From NCBI RefSeq assembly GCF_008330225.1, contig NZ_CP042466.1, positions 1,374,501-1,438,500 of the forward strand: DNA of 64,000 nucleotides. Direction: 5' to 3'. Positions within the stretch are counted from its first letter, which is position 1. The number at the start of each line of letters is the position of its first letter. Shown one piece after another: positions 26,982-37,520 of this stretch. The position numbers were made by a program, and so were the translations under genes. The stretch comes from Geobacter sp. FeAm09. GTDB lineage: Bacteria > Desulfobacterota > Desulfuromonadia > Geobacterales > Pseudopelobacteraceae. The notes beneath the pieces are model-generated. The model was not told the origin of the DNA. It saw nothing but the letters and a program-made list of their open reading frames with translations, and did no database searches.

Positions 26982-27639
26982 TGTTGCACCTTTCATCCTG
27001 ACTCTGAAACTTGCCGCCCTCACTACCGTCATCCTGTACCTCCTTGGCCTGCCGACAGCCTGGTTTCTGGCCCGGACGACCATCAGGTGCAAGCCGGTTC
27101 TGGAAGCGGTTCTGGCCCTGCCGCTGGTGCTGCCGCCATCGGTGCTCGGCTTCTACTTTCTGCTGGCCTTCAGCAAAACGGGATTCCTTGGCGGCCCATG
27201 GGAACGAATGTTCGGCCACCAGTTGGCCTTCAGTTTCGACGGCCTGGTGATCGGCTCGGTGATTTTCAGTCTGCCGTTCATGGTGCACCCGCTCCAGGCC
27301 GGATTTTCCAGCGTCCCGCGCAATTTGAGCGAAGCAAGCTATACCTTGGGCAAGTCGCATTTTGAAACCCTCTTTCGCGTTATCCTGCCGGCCATGAAGA
27401 GTTCCCTGCTCACCGGAGGGGTGCTGGCTTTCGCTCATACGGTGGGCGAATTTGGGGTCGTGCTTATGATCGGCGGTAGCATCGATGGGCAGACGAAGGT
27501 TGCCTCCATCGCCATCTATGATCTGGTCGAATCGTTAAACTACCATTCGGCGCATATTTATGCGGCGATCCTGTTTGTCTTCTCGTTCGCCATCCTGCTC
27601 ACGGTTTACACTGTCAACAAAAGATTGGATGTGCGATGA
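26971..27639 (+). CDS. modB: ModB, molybdate ABC transporter permease
   Basis: A 222-residue inner-membrane permease of the CysTW/ModB type with about five hydrophobic segments, beginning FILTLKLAALTTVILYLLGLPTAWFLA. The cytoplasmic coupling (EAA) loop is EASYTLGKSHFETLFRVILPAMKSSLLTGGVLAFAHTVGEFG. It overlaps the di-TOBE gene by 11 bases and modC by 4, indicating translational coupling. Confidence 0.93.
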   Translation: MSIDVAPFILTLKLAALTTVILYLLGLPTAWFLARTTIRCKPVLEAVLALPLVLPPSVLGFYFLLAFSKTGFLGGPWERMFGHQLAFSFDGLVIGSVIFSLPFMVHPLQAGFSSVPRNLSEASYTLGKSHFETLFRVILPAMKSSLLTGGVLAFAHTVGEFGVVLMIGGSIDGQTKVASIAIYDLVESLNYHSAHIYAAILFVFSFAILLTVYTVNKRLDVR

Positions 27640-28505
27640 TCAGTCTGTCGGCTACGAAGAAACTGGTGGGCGCGGAGGGGCCGTTCGAGTTGGATGTGGA
27701 AGTGGTTGTGGAGCCCGGCAGCCTGATGACTCTGTATGGGAAATCGGGCAGCGGCAAGACGACGCTGCTGCGAATGCTGGCAGGCTTGGATACGCCTGTG
27801 TCGGGGCACATCGAGGTCAACGGGCGTGTTTGGTTCGACAGCGCGGCCGGGATCAATCTGTCGCCCCAGAAGCGAAGTGTCGGGCTGGTCTTCCAGGATT
27901 ATTCGCTGTTCCCTACCATGACCGTACGCGAGAATCTGGGGTATGCCCAAGCGCGGCGAGACAACGCGAGAATCGATGAAATACTTGCCTTGACCGGTTT
28001 GGTCGAACTACAGGGCCGGTATCCCTCCGCCCTTTCCGGCGGACAGCAGCAGCGGGTCGCTTTGGCACGAGCCATCGTGCGGGAACCGGAAATCCTGCTC
28101 TTGGACGAACCGCTTTCCGCCCTCGACGGTGCGACCCGGTCCCATCTCCAGGACGAGATTCTTTGCATCCACAAGCAGCTTGGTTTGACCACCATTCTTG
28201 TTTCTCACGACAAACAGGAGGTGTTTAAACTCTCCGATACCGTCGCGGTCATCGAGCAGGGCAGGATCGTCCGGCACGGCAACGCCCTTGAGGTCTTTCT
28301 GGGGCAGATCACTTCCAACAAATTCTCTTTCGTCAGTACGATTCTCAGTATCCGGCAGGTGGATGCCGTGTATCTGGCCATAATCGGGGCGGGGAACGAG
28401 TTGGTGGAGGTGGTGCTCAGCGAAAACGATATCCGGGAAATGAAAGTTGGCGATGAAGTGCTGGTCGCCTCAAAGGCTTTCAACCCGATAGTCATGAAAT
28501 TATAA
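27636..28505 (+). CDS. modC: ModC, molybdate ABC transporter ATPase
   Basis: A 289-residue ATPase energising ModB. Walker A YGKSGSGKTTLLRML, signature LSGGQQQRVALARAIV, Walker B ILLLDEPLSALD and H-loop ILVSHDKQE are intact, followed by a C-terminal TOBE-like domain (IGAGNELVEVVLSENDIREMKVGDEVLVASKAFNPIVMKL). It is shorter than E. coli ModC, as the regulatory domain carries one TOBE unit. Last gene of the modD-A-(TOBE)-B-C operon. Confidence 0.93.
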   Translation: MISLSATKKLVGAEGPFELDVEVVVEPGSLMTLYGKSGSGKTTLLRMLAGLDTPVSGHIEVNGRVWFDSAAGINLSPQKRSVGLVFQDYSLFPTMTVRENLGYAQARRDNARIDEILALTGLVELQGRYPSALSGGQQQRVALARAIVREPEILLLDEPLSALDGATRSHLQDEILCIHKQLGLTTILVSHDKQEVFKLSDTVAVIEQGRIVRHGNALEVFLGQITSNKFSFVSTILSIRQVDAVYLAIIGAGNELVEVVLSENDIREMKVGDEVLVASKAFNPIVMKL

Positions 28506-28718
28506 GCTTCCATAAACCTGGTTGCAGGGGCAGCAGGCTCTTCGCGGCCATCAAGGCCTCGGCATTTCGCCGGCTCGAATGATTATCCCGCAAGTAGGGA
28601 TTGACAGCCGCCCTTGTTTTAAGGTAATTTACCCACCGCTGAAGCGTTGCTGGACTGCCTGTAGCGAAAAACACCTCTCAAACCCGCATCAAATAACGCT
28701 TTGTTGCGCCAATTAGTT

Positions 28719-28794
28719 GCCATCTTAGCTCAGTCGGTAGAGCAATTGATTCGTAATCAATAGGTCGCCGGTTCGATTCCGGCAGATGGCTCCA
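28719..28794 (+). tRNA. tRNA-Thr(CGT)
   Basis: The acceptor GCCATCT pairs with AGATGGC, followed by T and an encoded CCA. The anticodon stem ATTGA/TCAAT encloses TTCGTAA, giving anticodon CGT. The T-arm reads GCCGGTTCGATTCCGGC. Confidence 0.95.
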
Positions 28795-28878
28795 CCTATC
28801 ATTGACAGGCACTCCCGTGATGCGGCGAGTGCCTGTTGCATAAAAAACACCGTGAAATGGACCAGAGGTCGTGTCGGT

Positions 28879-29226
28879 ATGGTGAAATGTCGGTTGCTTT
28901 CGTTTGCGCTCGTCGTCTGCCTGCTCTGGGCGGCACGCGCCCCCGCCGAGGAGGCGCGCTCCAAACCCCAGGCCCAGGGCCGCATCGGCAAGAAGATCAC
29001 CTATCCCGCGTCCCGGGGGGATGTGGTCTTCGATCACGATATGCATGTGGACGAACTCAAGGGGGAATCGTGTGCCCCCTGCCATCGCAAGAACGGTCCC
29101 ATGGGCAAGGATACCCTGGCCCGCTTCGACGCCCGCATAGCCCATTATTTCTGCAAGGGTTGCCATCGGGAGCGGGGGCGGGGCCCTACGGAGTGCCACG
29201 GGTGCCACAAGGTCCAGACGAAATAG
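28879..29226 (+). CDS. Triheme c7-type cytochrome
   Basis: A 115-residue exported cytochrome with signal peptide MVKCRLLSFALVVCLLWAARAPAEE. Three CxxCH motifs (CAPCH, CKGCH, CHGCH) with preceding axial His in FDHDMHVDEL and IAHYFC match the c7 family of periplasmic triheme electron carriers. The loop between the first and second haem sites is longer than in PpcA. Upstream in-frame codons are unlikely, because they overlap the tRNA flank. Confidence 0.88.
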   Translation: MVKCRLLSFALVVCLLWAARAPAEEARSKPQAQGRIGKKITYPASRGDVVFDHDMHVDELKGESCAPCHRKNGPMGKDTLARFDARIAHYFCKGCHRERGRGPTECHGCHKVQTK

Positions 29227-29310
29227 CGCTCCGGCCCGGTAAATCCTCAAAAAAAGACTTGCTTCTCCATGGCTTGCTGTGGTACAAAAACAAAAAAGTT
29301 GTTCACTAGA

Positions 29311-29340
29311 AAGTGAGCTCGCAAGGCTCACTTTTTTTTT
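29311..29340 (+). terminator. Rho-independent terminator before rimP
   Basis: The stem AAGTGAGC/GCTCACTT is followed by nine or more T. It lies only 12 bases before rimP, so it may also act as an attenuator of the rimP-nusA-infB operon. Confidence 0.8.
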
Positions 29341-29352
29341 GCGAGATTTTAT

Positions 29353-29838
29353 ATGAGTACTGTCAAAGGCGATGTTTGCGGGCAAGTAACCGAAATTGCC
29401 CTGCCCATTCTGGAGTCCCTCGGCATGGAACTGGTCGATGTGGAGTTCGTCAAGGTAGGGCGCGATAGCGTGCTGCGGCTTTTTATCGACAAGGATGGCG
29501 GCATCGGCCTGGACGACTGCGCCGACGTCAGCCGGGAGTTGTCGGCGGTCCTGGACGTGGAAGACATCATCCCCGGCCACTACTCCCTGGAGGTCTCTTC
29601 CCCCGGCCTGGACCGGCCCCTCAAGAAGCCGGCCGACTACGAGCGCTTTACCGGCCGGCTGGTGAAGGTGCGCACCTTCGAAGCGCTGCCGGACGATGCC
29701 GGCAACAAGCGCAAGACCTTTACGGGTCGGCTGGAGGGGTTGGTGGACGGCAACGTGGTCATCAGGCTCACCGAGGGGCAGTCCGCCTCGATTCCGCTGG
29801 AGAAGGTGGCCAAGGCCAATCTGGAATTCGAATTTTGA
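29353..29838 (+). CDS. rimP: Ribosome maturation factor RimP
   Basis: A 161-residue factor for 30S assembly. N-terminal ALPILESLGMELVDVEFVKVGRDSVLRLFIDKDGGIGLDDCADVSRELSAVLDV and SLEVSSPGLDRPLKKPADYERFTGRLVKV are the family signature. The ATG comes directly after the T run of the terminator and has no recognisable SD, so its translation or read-through may be regulated. First gene of the nusA-infB operon. Confidence 0.93.
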   Translation: MSTVKGDVCGQVTEIALPILESLGMELVDVEFVKVGRDSVLRLFIDKDGGIGLDDCADVSRELSAVLDVEDIIPGHYSLEVSSPGLDRPLKKPADYERFTGRLVKVRTFEALPDDAGNKRKTFTGRLEGLVDGNVVIRLTEGQSASIPLEKVAKANLEFEF

Positions 29839-29876
29839 TCCATTTTTTTCATATACACCGGTAAGGAGAAGCAATC

Positions 29877-31094
29877 GTGGATACGAACATCAATCTCAAA
29901 CATGCCATCGAACAGATCGTCAAGGAAAAGGGTATCGACCGGCAGGTGGTCATGGAGGCCATGGAGCAGGCGGTGTTGACCGCCGCCAACAAGAAGTACC
30001 GCAATACGCGGGACCTTGAGGCCCATTACAATCCTGACTCGGGCGAGGTGGAGCTGTTTGAGTTTGTAACCGTGGTGGAGGAGGTGCAGGACTCCTACAA
30101 GGAGATCGACCTCGAAGAAGCCCGCGAGATCGATCCCGATGTGGAGGTCGGCGACTCCCTGGGGGAGCGGCTCGACGCCACCGGGTTTACGCGCATCGCC
30201 GCCCAGACCGCCAAGCAGGTCATCATCCAGAAGGTGCGCGAGGCGGAGCGGGAGACCATCTTCAACGAGTACAGCGACCGCCAGTGGGAGATCATCACCG
30301 GCATGGTGCGGCGCTTCGAGAAGGGCGAACTGCTGGTTGACCTGGGGCGTGCCGAGGCGGCTCTTCCGGCCAAGGAGCAGATGCCGCGGGAGGTCTACCG
30401 TCCGGGCGACCGCATCCGCGCCATCATCACCGAGATCCGCATGACCACCAAGGGGCCGCAGATCATCCTCTCCCGCACCCATCCCAGCATGCTGGCCAAG
30501 CTGTTCGAGCTCGAGGTGCCCGAGATCGCCGAAGGCATCGTGGAGATCAACGCCGTGGTGCGCGATCCGGGCAGCCGCGCCAAGATCGCCGTATCCTCCA
30601 ACGATTCGGATGTGGACCCGGTCGGCGCCTGCGTCGGCATGCGGGGCGCCCGCGTCCAGAACGTGGTATCGGAACTGCGGGGCGAAAAGATCGACATCAT
30701 CCCCTGGTCCGAGGATATTGCCCGCTTTGCCTGCAACGCCCTGTCCCCGGCCCAGGTTTCCAAGGTGTTCGTGGATGAGGACAACCGGGTGCTGGAAATC
30801 GTCGTGGCCGACGACCAGCTCTCCCTGGCCATCGGCAAACGGGGCCAGAACGTCAGTCTTGCGGCCCGCCTGACCGGCTGCCGCATCGACATCAAGAGCG
30901 AATCCAAGGCCGCCGAGGCCGAGTTGGCCCAGTTCGCCTCCTTCGACGGCACCAAGTTGGAAGGGGAGCCGGAGGCCGATGAAGCGGCCGAAGGCGCCGA
31001 GGTTGTCGAAGGCGCTGAAGTTACCGAAACTGTCGAAGCCGGGGCCGCCGATGCCGCGGTTGTGGCGGATGCCGAAGAAAAGCCGGCGGAGTAG
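29877..31094 (+). CDS. nusA: Transcription termination/antitermination factor NusA
   Basis: A 405-residue NusA: N-terminal domain ([29 protein letters not shown]), S1 domain ([45 protein letters not shown]), and KH1/KH2 ([63 protein letters not shown]). The C-terminal acidic repeats of E. coli NusA are replaced by a low-complexity Glu/Ala tail. The start is GTG after AAGGAGAA. Confidence 0.96.
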   Translation: MDTNINLKHAIEQIVKEKGIDRQVVMEAMEQAVLTAANKKYRNTRDLEAHYNPDSGEVELFEFVTVVEEVQDSYKEIDLEEAREIDPDVEVGDSLGERLDATGFTRIAAQTAKQVIIQKVREAERETIFNEYSDRQWEIITGMVRRFEKGELLVDLGRAEAALPAKEQMPREVYRPGDRIRAIITEIRMTTKGPQIILSRTHPSMLAKLFELEVPEIAEGIVEINAVVRDPGSRAKIAVSSNDSDVDPVGACVGMRGARVQNVVSELRGEKIDIIPWSEDIARFACNALSPAQVSKVFVDEDNRVLEIVVADDQLSLAIGKRGQNVSLAARLTGCRIDIKSESKAAEAELAQFASFDGTKLEGEPEADEAAEGAEVVEGAEVTETVEAGAADAAVVADAEEKPAE

Positions 31095-31103
31095 CGTACC
31101 GGG

Positions 31104-31709
31104 ATGGCCCGCCAGGATGGTGGAGAAAAACCGCAGCGCAGTTGTCTTGCGTGCCGCGAAACCAGGGACCGGGACCGCCTGATCCGTTTCGTGCTCTCGC
31201 CGCAGGGGGAAGTGGTGCCGGACCTGGACGCCAAGCTGCCCGGCAGGGGCGCCTATACCTGCGTCAATGCCGCATGCCTGGCCGCTGCGGTCAAGCATCG
31301 CCAGTTCGGCCGCGCCTTCAAGCGTGAGGTGGCCGTGCCCGCTCCCGACGAGATGACCGCCTGGGTGGCAAAGCTGTTGCTCGAACGGGTCATGGGGTAC
31401 GTCGCCCTGGCCAACAAGGCCGGCAAGATCGTTGCCGGCGGTTCCATGGTGGGCGATGCGCTGAAAAGCAAGAACAAGCCGGGGCTGGTCCTGGTGGCCC
31501 GGGATGTTTCCGAGGGCATCGGAGAGAAGATCGAAGCCCAGGCGGCCGGCAACGGCGTGCCCTGTCTGCGGGTTCTGACAAAGGACGATTACGGCGCCCT
31601 GCTCGGCAAGGCGCCGCGTAGTGCGCTTGGTATCAAATCGAGTGGTTTTGTTGCGCAACTTTTGAAATCTATTGAACGATATAGAAACTTCCTGGGGGAG
31701 GTGCAGTAA
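31104..31709 (+). CDS. YlxR (DUF448) - L7Ae-like fusion protein
   Basis: A 201-residue fusion of the two small proteins usually encoded separately between nusA and infB. Residues 1-75 form the YlxR domain ([50 protein letters not shown]). Residues 90-185 form the L7Ae/YlxQ RNA-binding domain ([40 protein letters not shown]). It likely binds RNA or the ribosome. It starts 9 bases after nusA and ends 2 bases before infB. Confidence 0.88.
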   Translation: MARQDGGEKPQRSCLACRETRDRDRLIRFVLSPQGEVVPDLDAKLPGRGAYTCVNAACLAAAVKHRQFGRAFKREVAVPAPDEMTAWVAKLLLERVMGYVALANKAGKIVAGGSMVGDALKSKNKPGLVLVARDVSEGIGEKIEAQAAGNGVPCLRVLTKDDYGALLGKAPRSALGIKSSGFVAQLLKSIERYRNFLGEVQ

Positions 31710-31711
31710 GT

Positions 31712-34432
31712 ATGAGCAAGATACGCGTGAGCAATCTGGCGGAAAAATTGGGTGTAGATGCCCGTGAGACCCTTGCCAGGCTCAAAGAGATCGGGGTTGA
31801 GGCCAAATCGGCGGCCTCCCTGGTCGAAGAGGATGCCGTCAAGAAGCTGCTGACGCCTCAGCCCAAGGAAAGCAGTGCCGGCACCGAAGAGGTGCGGGTC
31901 ACGACCAACATCATCAGGCGCCGCGCCAAAGCCGTTCCGGCCGCGCCGGTCGAGGAAGCGCCGGCTCCGGTGGCCGCCGCCCCGACAACGCCCGCAGCTC
32001 CGGCCCCGGTCGCTGCTGTTCCCGCTGCCGCCGCCGTTGTGGAGCCGGAAAAGAAGCCGGAACCGGCCCCGGCCCCCAAGGCCCCGGTGGCCCAGCCCCC
32101 CGAGCCGGAGGCCGCTGCTCCCCGTGAAGTGCCGCCCGCACCGACCCCGACCCCGGCCGCCGCTGCGGAGCCGGCTGTTCCGGAAAAGCCCAAGGCGCAG
32201 CCCGAAGTTCTGAGGGCCGGCCCCAATCAGGCCCGTATCCTGGGCCGGATGGAGATCCCGGGCGTGACCAGCCGTCCGACCCGCGTGGTGACCAAGGACG
32301 CGCCCCCCACGCCGCGCAGCGCCCCGCCCAGGCCACAGGATTCGGCGTCCCGCAGCGGTGCCCCCGCAGCGGCACCCGCAGGCGATCAGGACCGCTCCCG
32401 CATGAAGCAGGTGCAGCTTGCGCCGTCAGCCCCCTCGGCCGGCGACAGCCGCCGCCCCGGCGGGAAAAAGGACGGCCCGGGCCATGGCGGCGCGGATGCC
32501 GGCAAGGGCAAGAAGGGTGGCGCTTCCGCCGGCAAGGGCAAGAAGGATCAGCCGAAGAAACACGAGATTCTGGAAAAACGCGAGCGTACCTTCGACCCGG
32601 TCTACAAAGGGTCCAAGAAGAAGGGCGGCCGGGAGCGGGTGGTGGAAACCCGCAAGACCGAGATCACCGTTCCCAAGGCCATCAAGCGTATCATCCGCAT
32701 CTCCGAGAGCATCAGCGTCGGCGAGCTGGCCAAGCGCATGGGCATCAAGGCCAATGACCTGATCAAATCCCTGATGAAGATGGGGATGATGGTTACCATC
32801 AACCACCCCCTGGACTACGATACCGCGGTCATCCTGGCCTCCGAGTACGGTTATGAGGTGGAGAACGTGGCGGTGGACCTGGACGAGATCCTGGAATCGA
32901 CCCCCGATGCGCCCGAAACCCTCGTGAAGCGGCCGCCGGTCGTGACCATCATGGGCCACGTCGACCACGGCAAGACCTCTCTTCTGGATGCCATCCGCGA
33001 GGCCAACGTCATCGCCGGCGAGGCGGGGGGCATCACCCAGCATATCGGCGCCTACGACGTGGAGTTGAACGGCCGCAAGATCACCTTCCTCGACACGCCG
33101 GGCCATGAAGCCTTTACCGCCATGCGCGCCCGCGGCGCCAAGGTGACCGATATCGTCATCCTGGTCGTTGCCGCCGACGACGGAGTCATGCCACAGACCC
33201 GCGAGGCCATCAACCACTCCAAGGCCGCCGAGGTTCCGATCATCGTGGCCATCAACAAGATCGACAAGCCGGACGCCAAGCCGGAGCGGGTCAAACAGGA
33301 ATTGATGGAGTTCGGCCTGGTCGCGTCCGAGTGGGGCGGCGATGCCACCATGGTGGAGGTGTCGGCCAAGAAACGCCTCAACCTGGAAGAGCTTCTGGAA
33401 ATGGTCCTGCTGCAGGCCGACGTAATGGAACTCAAGGCCAACCCGGATAAGCTGGCCAAGGGAACCATTGTGGAAGCCAAGCTGGACAAGGGGCGCGGCC
33501 CGGTTGCCACCGTGCTGGTGCAGGAAGGCACTCTCAAGGCGGGCGACTACTGCGTGGTCGGCGTCCATTCCGGCCGCGTGCGCGCCATGCAGAACGACCG
33601 CGCCGAGAAGGTGCTGGCGGCCGGCCCCTCCAAGCCGGTGGAAGTGGTGGGCCTCTCCGGCGTACCCGATGCCGGCGACATCTTCGTGGCCATGAAGGAC
33701 GAAAAACAGGCCAAGGAGATCGCCACCCTGCGTCAGATCAAGCTGCGCGAACTGGAACTGGCCAAGCACAGCAAGCTCTCCCTGGAAGACCTGTACCGCA
33801 AGATCCAGAGCGGCGAGGTCAAGGACCTCAACGTCATCGTCAAGGGCGACGTGCAGGGGTCGGTGGAAGCCGTGGGCGAATCGTTGCGCAAGCTGTCCAC
33901 CGATGCGGTGCGGCTCAACGTCATCCACTCTGCGGTCGGCGCCGTCACCGAGACGGACGTCAACCTGGCTGCCGCGTCCAATGCCATCATCATCGGCTTC
34001 AACGTCCGTCCCGAGGTCAAGGCCCAGGGGCTGGCCGAGAAGGAGGGGGTCGATATCCGCCTCTACAACATCATCTACGATGCGGTCGAGGACGTGAAGA
34101 AGGCCATGGAAGGGCTTCTGGAACCGACCTTCAAGGAGAAATACCTGGGCCGCTCCGAGGTGCGCGAGCTGTTCTCGGTGCCCAAGATCGGCATCGTCTC
34201 CGGCTGCCATGTCCAGGACGGCAAGATGCTGCGCAACGCCCAGGTCCGCCTGCTGCGCGACAACGTGGTGGTCTACGAGGGCAAGATGTCCTCCCTGCGC
34301 CGTTTCAAGGACGACGTCAAGGAAGTGGCCAGCGGCTACGAGTGCGGTATCGGCCTGGAGAACTACCACGACATCAAGGTCGGCGACATCATCGAAGCGT
34401 TCGAGATGGAAAAGGTCGCCGCGAAACTGTAA
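31712..34432 (+). CDS. infB: Translation initiation factor IF-2
   Basis: A 906-residue IF-2. The IF2-N domain ([38 protein letters not shown]) is followed by a long Pro/Ala/Glu-rich linker (about 55-270) and a Lys/Gly segment. The G domain has [20 protein letters not shown] and NKID. Domains II-IV reach the C-terminal initiator-tRNA-binding region ([32 protein letters not shown]). It is GTP-dependent and brings fMet-tRNA to the 30S subunit. Confidence 0.97.
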   Translation: MSKIRVSNLAEKLGVDARETLARLKEIGVEAKSAASLVEEDAVKKLLTPQPKESSAGTEEVRVTTNIIRRRAKAVPAAPVEEAPAPVAAAPTTPAAPAPVAAVPAAAAVVEPEKKPEPAPAPKAPVAQPPEPEAAAPREVPPAPTPTPAAAAEPAVPEKPKAQPEVLRAGPNQARILGRMEIPGVTSRPTRVVTKDAPPTPRSAPPRPQDSASRSGAPAAAPAGDQDRSRMKQVQLAPSAPSAGDSRRPGGKKDGPGHGGADAGKGKKGGASAGKGKKDQPKKHEILEKRERTFDPVYKGSKKKGGRERVVETRKTEITVPKAIKRIIRISESISVGELAKRMGIKANDLIKSLMKMGMMVTINHPLDYDTAVILASEYGYEVENVAVDLDEILESTPDAPETLVKRPPVVTIMGHVDHGKTSLLDAIREANVIAGEAGGITQHIGAYDVELNGRKITFLDTPGHEAFTAMRARGAKVTDIVILVVAADDGVMPQTREAINHSKAAEVPIIVAINKIDKPDAKPERVKQELMEFGLVASEWGGDATMVEVSAKKRLNLEELLEMVLLQADVMELKANPDKLAKGTIVEAKLDKGRGPVATVLVQEGTLKAGDYCVVGVHSGRVRAMQNDRAEKVLAAGPSKPVEVVGLSGVPDAGDIFVAMKDEKQAKEIATLRQIKLRELELAKHSKLSLEDLYRKIQSGEVKDLNVIVKGDVQGSVEAVGESLRKLSTDAVRLNVIHSAVGAVTETDVNLAAASNAIIIGFNVRPEVKAQGLAEKEGVDIRLYNIIYDAVEDVKKAMEGLLEPTFKEKYLGRSEVRELFSVPKIGIVSGCHVQDGKMLRNAQVRLLRDNVVVYEGKMSSLRRFKDDVKEVASGYECGIGLENYHDIKVGDIIEAFEMEKVAAKL

Positions 34433-34462
34433 TTCCAAAGAACATTCAGGCTGATGCCTAAC

Positions 34463-34498
34463 CCCCCCAGCCCCTCCTGAATCAGGGGGGCTGGGGGG
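34463..34498 (+). other. Strong G/C hairpin between infB and rbfA
   Basis: CCCCCCAGCCCCTC, a short loop, then GGGGGGCTGGGGGG: a long GC stem without a T run. Possible RNA-processing or stability element inside the operon. Confidence 0.55.
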
Positions 34499-34601
34499 AG
34501 GTGATGACACGTTGGCATAAACTCCGCCCCAGAGGCGTGGGGATGCGGGGCTGCCGCACAGGCCGGCCCGTCGCACCCTGAAGTGAAAAAGGTTTGCTTT
34601 T

Positions 34602-34952
34602 ATGGCACACAAACGCTCCGACAAGGTCGCCGAGACCATTCATGAATTGATTTCGTCGATCCTCTCCCGGGGGCTCAACGACCCGCGCATCGGTTTCGTC
34701 ACCATCACCGCCGTGGAGGTTACCGACGACCTGCATCTGGCGAGGGTGTTCTTCACGGTTATCGGCGACGACACGGCCAAGAAGGAGAGCGAGGCCGGGC
34801 TGAACAGCGCCAAAGGGTTCCTGCGCCGTGAATTGGGCAAGAGCCTGACCATGCGCTATACCCCTGACCTCCTCTTCAAATATGATCACTCCGGGGAGTA
34901 CGGTTCCCGGATAGACTCCCTTCTCAAGGAGATCGATACCGGGCATGAGTGA
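34602..34952 (+). CDS. rbfA: Ribosome-binding factor A
   Basis: A 116-residue KH-fold protein needed for 30S maturation and cold adaptation. RSDKVAETIHELISSILSRGLNDPRIGFVTITAVEVTDDLHLARVFFTVIGD and LRRELGKSLTMRYTPDLLFKYDHS match the family. It lies between infB and nrnA, overlapping the latter by 8 bases. Confidence 0.95.
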   Translation: MAHKRSDKVAETIHELISSILSRGLNDPRIGFVTITAVEVTDDLHLARVFFTVIGDDTAKKESEAGLNSAKGFLRRELGKSLTMRYTPDLLFKYDHSGEYGSRIDSLLKEIDTGHE

Positions 34953-35907
34953 CGTCATTCAAGATATCGCAGCGGTCATCCGCGCCAACTCCTCGTTCCT
35001 GATCACCAGCCACGAAAGTCCGGACGGAGACGCGGTCGGCTCCACCCTGGCCCTGGCCTCGTTTCTCAGGAAGAACGGCAAGGAGGTCTGCGTCCACCTG
35101 CGTGACCAGGTTCCCGATCTGTACGCTTTTCTGCCGGGGGTCGATACGGTCGTGCGGCACATACCCGACCGGGATTTCGACGTGGCCTTTGTCTTGGATA
35201 TCGGCGAGTTCAGCAGGGCGGGCAAAGAGTTCTGCTCCTTCAAGCGTATCGGCATCATGGTCAACCTGGACCATCACCTGGGGTGCGACAACTTCGGCCA
35301 CCACAACCTGATCGATCCCGGGGCCGCGGCTACCGGCGTGCTGGTCCACCGCGTGATCAGCGCCCACGGCGGCCCCATGGACCGGGAAACCGCGCTCTGT
35401 CTGTATGTCTCCGTCATCACCGATACCGGCTCCTTCCGCTATTCCAACGCCAATCCCGAGGCCTTTGCCATTGCCGGCGAAATGATCGGCTACGGCATCA
35501 ATGCCTGGGACGTGGCGGAACAACTCTATGAGAATCAGCCCCGCAAACGTCTGGAACTCTTGTCCCGGTGCCTGCCCACCCTGGAGGTGATCAGCAACGG
35601 CCAGGCCGCTTCGGTCTCCGTGACCCTGGACATGTATGCCGTAACCGCCACCGACGCCGAGCTGACGGACGGTTTCATCAATTATCCCCGCTCCATCCGC
35701 GGCGTGGAGGTGGCGATCTTCTTCCGCCAACTGGACGAGCGGCGATACAAGGTCGGGTTCCGCTCCAAGGGCAAGGTCAATGTGGCCGGATTTGCCGCCG
35801 GCATGGGCGGAGGCGGGCACCACAACGCCGCCGGCTGTACCGTGGACGGCACCCTGGACGAGGTGAAGGCCAAGATTTATGCCATCGTGGAATCCGCCCT
35901 TTGCTAG
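34945..35907 (+). CDS. nrnA: DHH-family bifunctional oligoribonuclease/PAP phosphatase (NrnA)
   Basis: A 320-residue DHH-DHHA1 phosphoesterase that degrades nanoRNA and pAp. DHH motifs are SHESPDGDAVGSTLALASFL, FVLDIGEFSRAG, MVNLDHHLG and VSVITDTGSFRYSN, with DHHA1 GGGHHNAAGCTVDG at the C-terminus. The start overlaps rbfA. Its position before truB is the usual one in the operon. Confidence 0.93.
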   Translation: MSDVIQDIAAVIRANSSFLITSHESPDGDAVGSTLALASFLRKNGKEVCVHLRDQVPDLYAFLPGVDTVVRHIPDRDFDVAFVLDIGEFSRAGKEFCSFKRIGIMVNLDHHLGCDNFGHHNLIDPGAAATGVLVHRVISAHGGPMDRETALCLYVSVITDTGSFRYSNANPEAFAIAGEMIGYGINAWDVAEQLYENQPRKRLELLSRCLPTLEVISNGQAASVSVTLDMYAVTATDAELTDGFINYPRSIRGVEVAIFFRQLDERRYKVGFRSKGKVNVAGFAAGMGGGGHHNAAGCTVDGTLDEVKAKIYAIVESALC

Positions 35908-36037
35908 ATCGTCGTACCTGTTCCCATATCCCGCTGTCTCGCACCGTGAGCCCGGCCCAATCGGCCGCCGCTGGCCGGCGCGATGCCTTGTGCCTCCCTG
36001 TTTCCCTTTTGTCCTTGCGTCTTAGCCCCGGCTCCCG

Positions 36038-36946
36038 ATGAACGGTTTTGTGGTTATCGACAAGCCGGCCGGCCTCACCTCCCATGATGTGGTCAACCGC
36101 GTGCGCAGGATTCTCGGCACCAGGAGGGTGGGGCATACCGGCACTCTGGACCCCTTTGCCACCGGTGTCCTGCCGGTAGCGGTCAACGAGGGGACCAAGG
36201 CCATACCCTTCCTGGACGAGGGACTGAAGGCCTATGATGCGCTCCTGCGTCTCGGCGTGAGGACCGATACCCTGGACATGACCGGTCGGGTGCTGCACGA
36301 GGCCGACGGGACGCAGGTGAGCCGCGAGCGCCTGGAAGCCGTGGTGGGAAGCTTTACCGGCGAGATCAGCCAGATGCCCCCCATGTACTCGGCCATAAAG
36401 CAGGGCGGGCAACCGTTGTACAAGCTGGCCCGCAAGGGGCAGGAGGTGGAGCGCCAGGCGCGCCGGGTCCAGATCCATTCCTTGGAGATCGTCTCCGTGG
36501 AACTGCCGCTGGTGGCCCTGCGGGTGGTCTGCTCCCGCGGCACCTACGTGCGTTCCCTGGCGGACGACATGGGGACGGCCCTCGGATGCGGCGCCGCTCT
36601 CCAGGAACTGCGCAGGACGGCCAGCGGGCCGTTCGACATCGCTGCCGGCGTCACCCTGGACGAATTGCGGGACGCGGCGCAGGAGGGGGGAGCCGAAGCG
36701 CTCTGCCGGACGCCCTATGCCGCCCTCGGCCACCTGACGGACATCCCCCTGGCCGATGCCGGTGTGACCAAGGTCAGGCACGGCAGGGCGCCCGAGCTGG
36801 AGGAAACCGGGATCGCCGCCTGGCCGGCATGCGCCGGGCCGCTTTTGGTGCGTCTTTCCCGGGGGCAGGAACTCGTCGCGGTGGCGGAACTCTCCCCCTT
36901 GGACGACGGTGGGGTGCGCATTGCTCTCAAGCGGGTCTTCTGCTGA
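36038..36946 (+). CDS. truB: tRNA pseudouridine-55 synthase TruB
   Basis: A 302-residue enzyme converting U55 of tRNA to pseudouridine. MNGFVVIDKPAGLTSHDVVNRVRRILGTRRVGHTGTLDPFATGVLPV holds the catalytic Asp of GTLDPFA. The C-terminal PUA-like part follows VSRGTYVRSLADDMG-type sequence. The gap of 130 bases to nrnA holds nothing recognisable. Confidence 0.95.
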   Translation: MNGFVVIDKPAGLTSHDVVNRVRRILGTRRVGHTGTLDPFATGVLPVAVNEGTKAIPFLDEGLKAYDALLRLGVRTDTLDMTGRVLHEADGTQVSRERLEAVVGSFTGEISQMPPMYSAIKQGGQPLYKLARKGQEVERQARRVQIHSLEIVSVELPLVALRVVCSRGTYVRSLADDMGTALGCGAALQELRRTASGPFDIAAGVTLDELRDAAQEGGAEALCRTPYAALGHLTDIPLADAGVTKVRHGRAPELEETGIAAWPACAGPLLVRLSRGQELVAVAELSPLDDGGVRIALKRVFC

Positions 36947-36954
36947 GTTACCGC

Positions 36955-36983
36955 TTTACAAATTCGTACACATGTGCTATCTA
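36955..36983 (+). promoter_or_regulatory. Candidate sigma-70 promoter of rpsO
   Basis: TTTACA, 17 nt, TATCTA, between truB and rpsO. Confidence 0.4.
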
Positions 36984-37054
36984 AACAAATCCATGATAAA
37001 CTGGCTATGCTGCTGCATACAAATAACAAACCGCAATGAAGGGAGGTGTTGACA

Positions 37055-37321
37055 GTGTTGGCAACCGAAAAGAAACAGGAAATCATCAACTCGTTCAAAA
37101 CCCATGAAAGCGACACAGGTTCTCCGGAGGTGCAGATCGCCATTCTCACCGAGCGGATCACCTATCTGACCGAGCATTTCAAGATCCACAAAAAGGACCA
37201 CCACAGCCGTCGCGGGCTTCTGAAGCTCGTCGGCCAGAGGCGGCGCCTTCTGGACTACCTGAAAGGCAAAGAGCTGGACAGGTACAAGAAGGTTATCGAA
37301 CGACTCGGCATACGCAGGTAA
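37055..37321 (+). CDS. rpsO: 30S ribosomal protein S15
   Basis: An 88-residue S15. It reads [69 protein letters not shown], all of the family signature. Four non-ATG starts lie in a row (GTG 37046, TTG 37049, GTG 37055, TTG 37058). GGGAGG at 37041-37046 is 8 nt from GTG 37055, which also gives the usual protein length. Confidence 0.95.
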   Translation: MLATEKKQEIINSFKTHESDTGSPEVQIAILTERITYLTEHFKIHKKDHHSRRGLLKLVGQRRRLLDYLKGKELDRYKKVIERLGIRR

Positions 37322-37326
37322 TGGGA

Positions 37327-37361
37327 GGCAGTATGCCCGCTCTTTTTGCGGGTATATTGCC
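37327..37361 (+). terminator. Hairpin after rpsO
   Basis: GGCAGTATGCCCGC pairs imperfectly with GCGGGTATATTGCC, with TTTTT in the loop. RNase-processing or weak terminator site. Confidence 0.5.
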
Positions 37362-37391
37362 TGCTCCATTTTTGGTATGCTCGTTTCACAA

Positions 37392-37418
37392 GAGGGCTTC
37401 ACAGCCCTTTTATTTTTT
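37392..37418 (+). terminator. Rho-independent terminator between rpsO and pnp
   Basis: The stem GGGCT/AGCCC is followed by TTTTATTTTTT. Confidence 0.65.
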
Positions 37419-37520
37419 GTTGGGGACGTGGGTAGAGTCTCCCTGTGGCAGAATTGATGCACTTTACGCAGGGCGGCTGTAGCGACGGCCCCAACGCAAC
37501 CCAAACAGGAGACTATATTT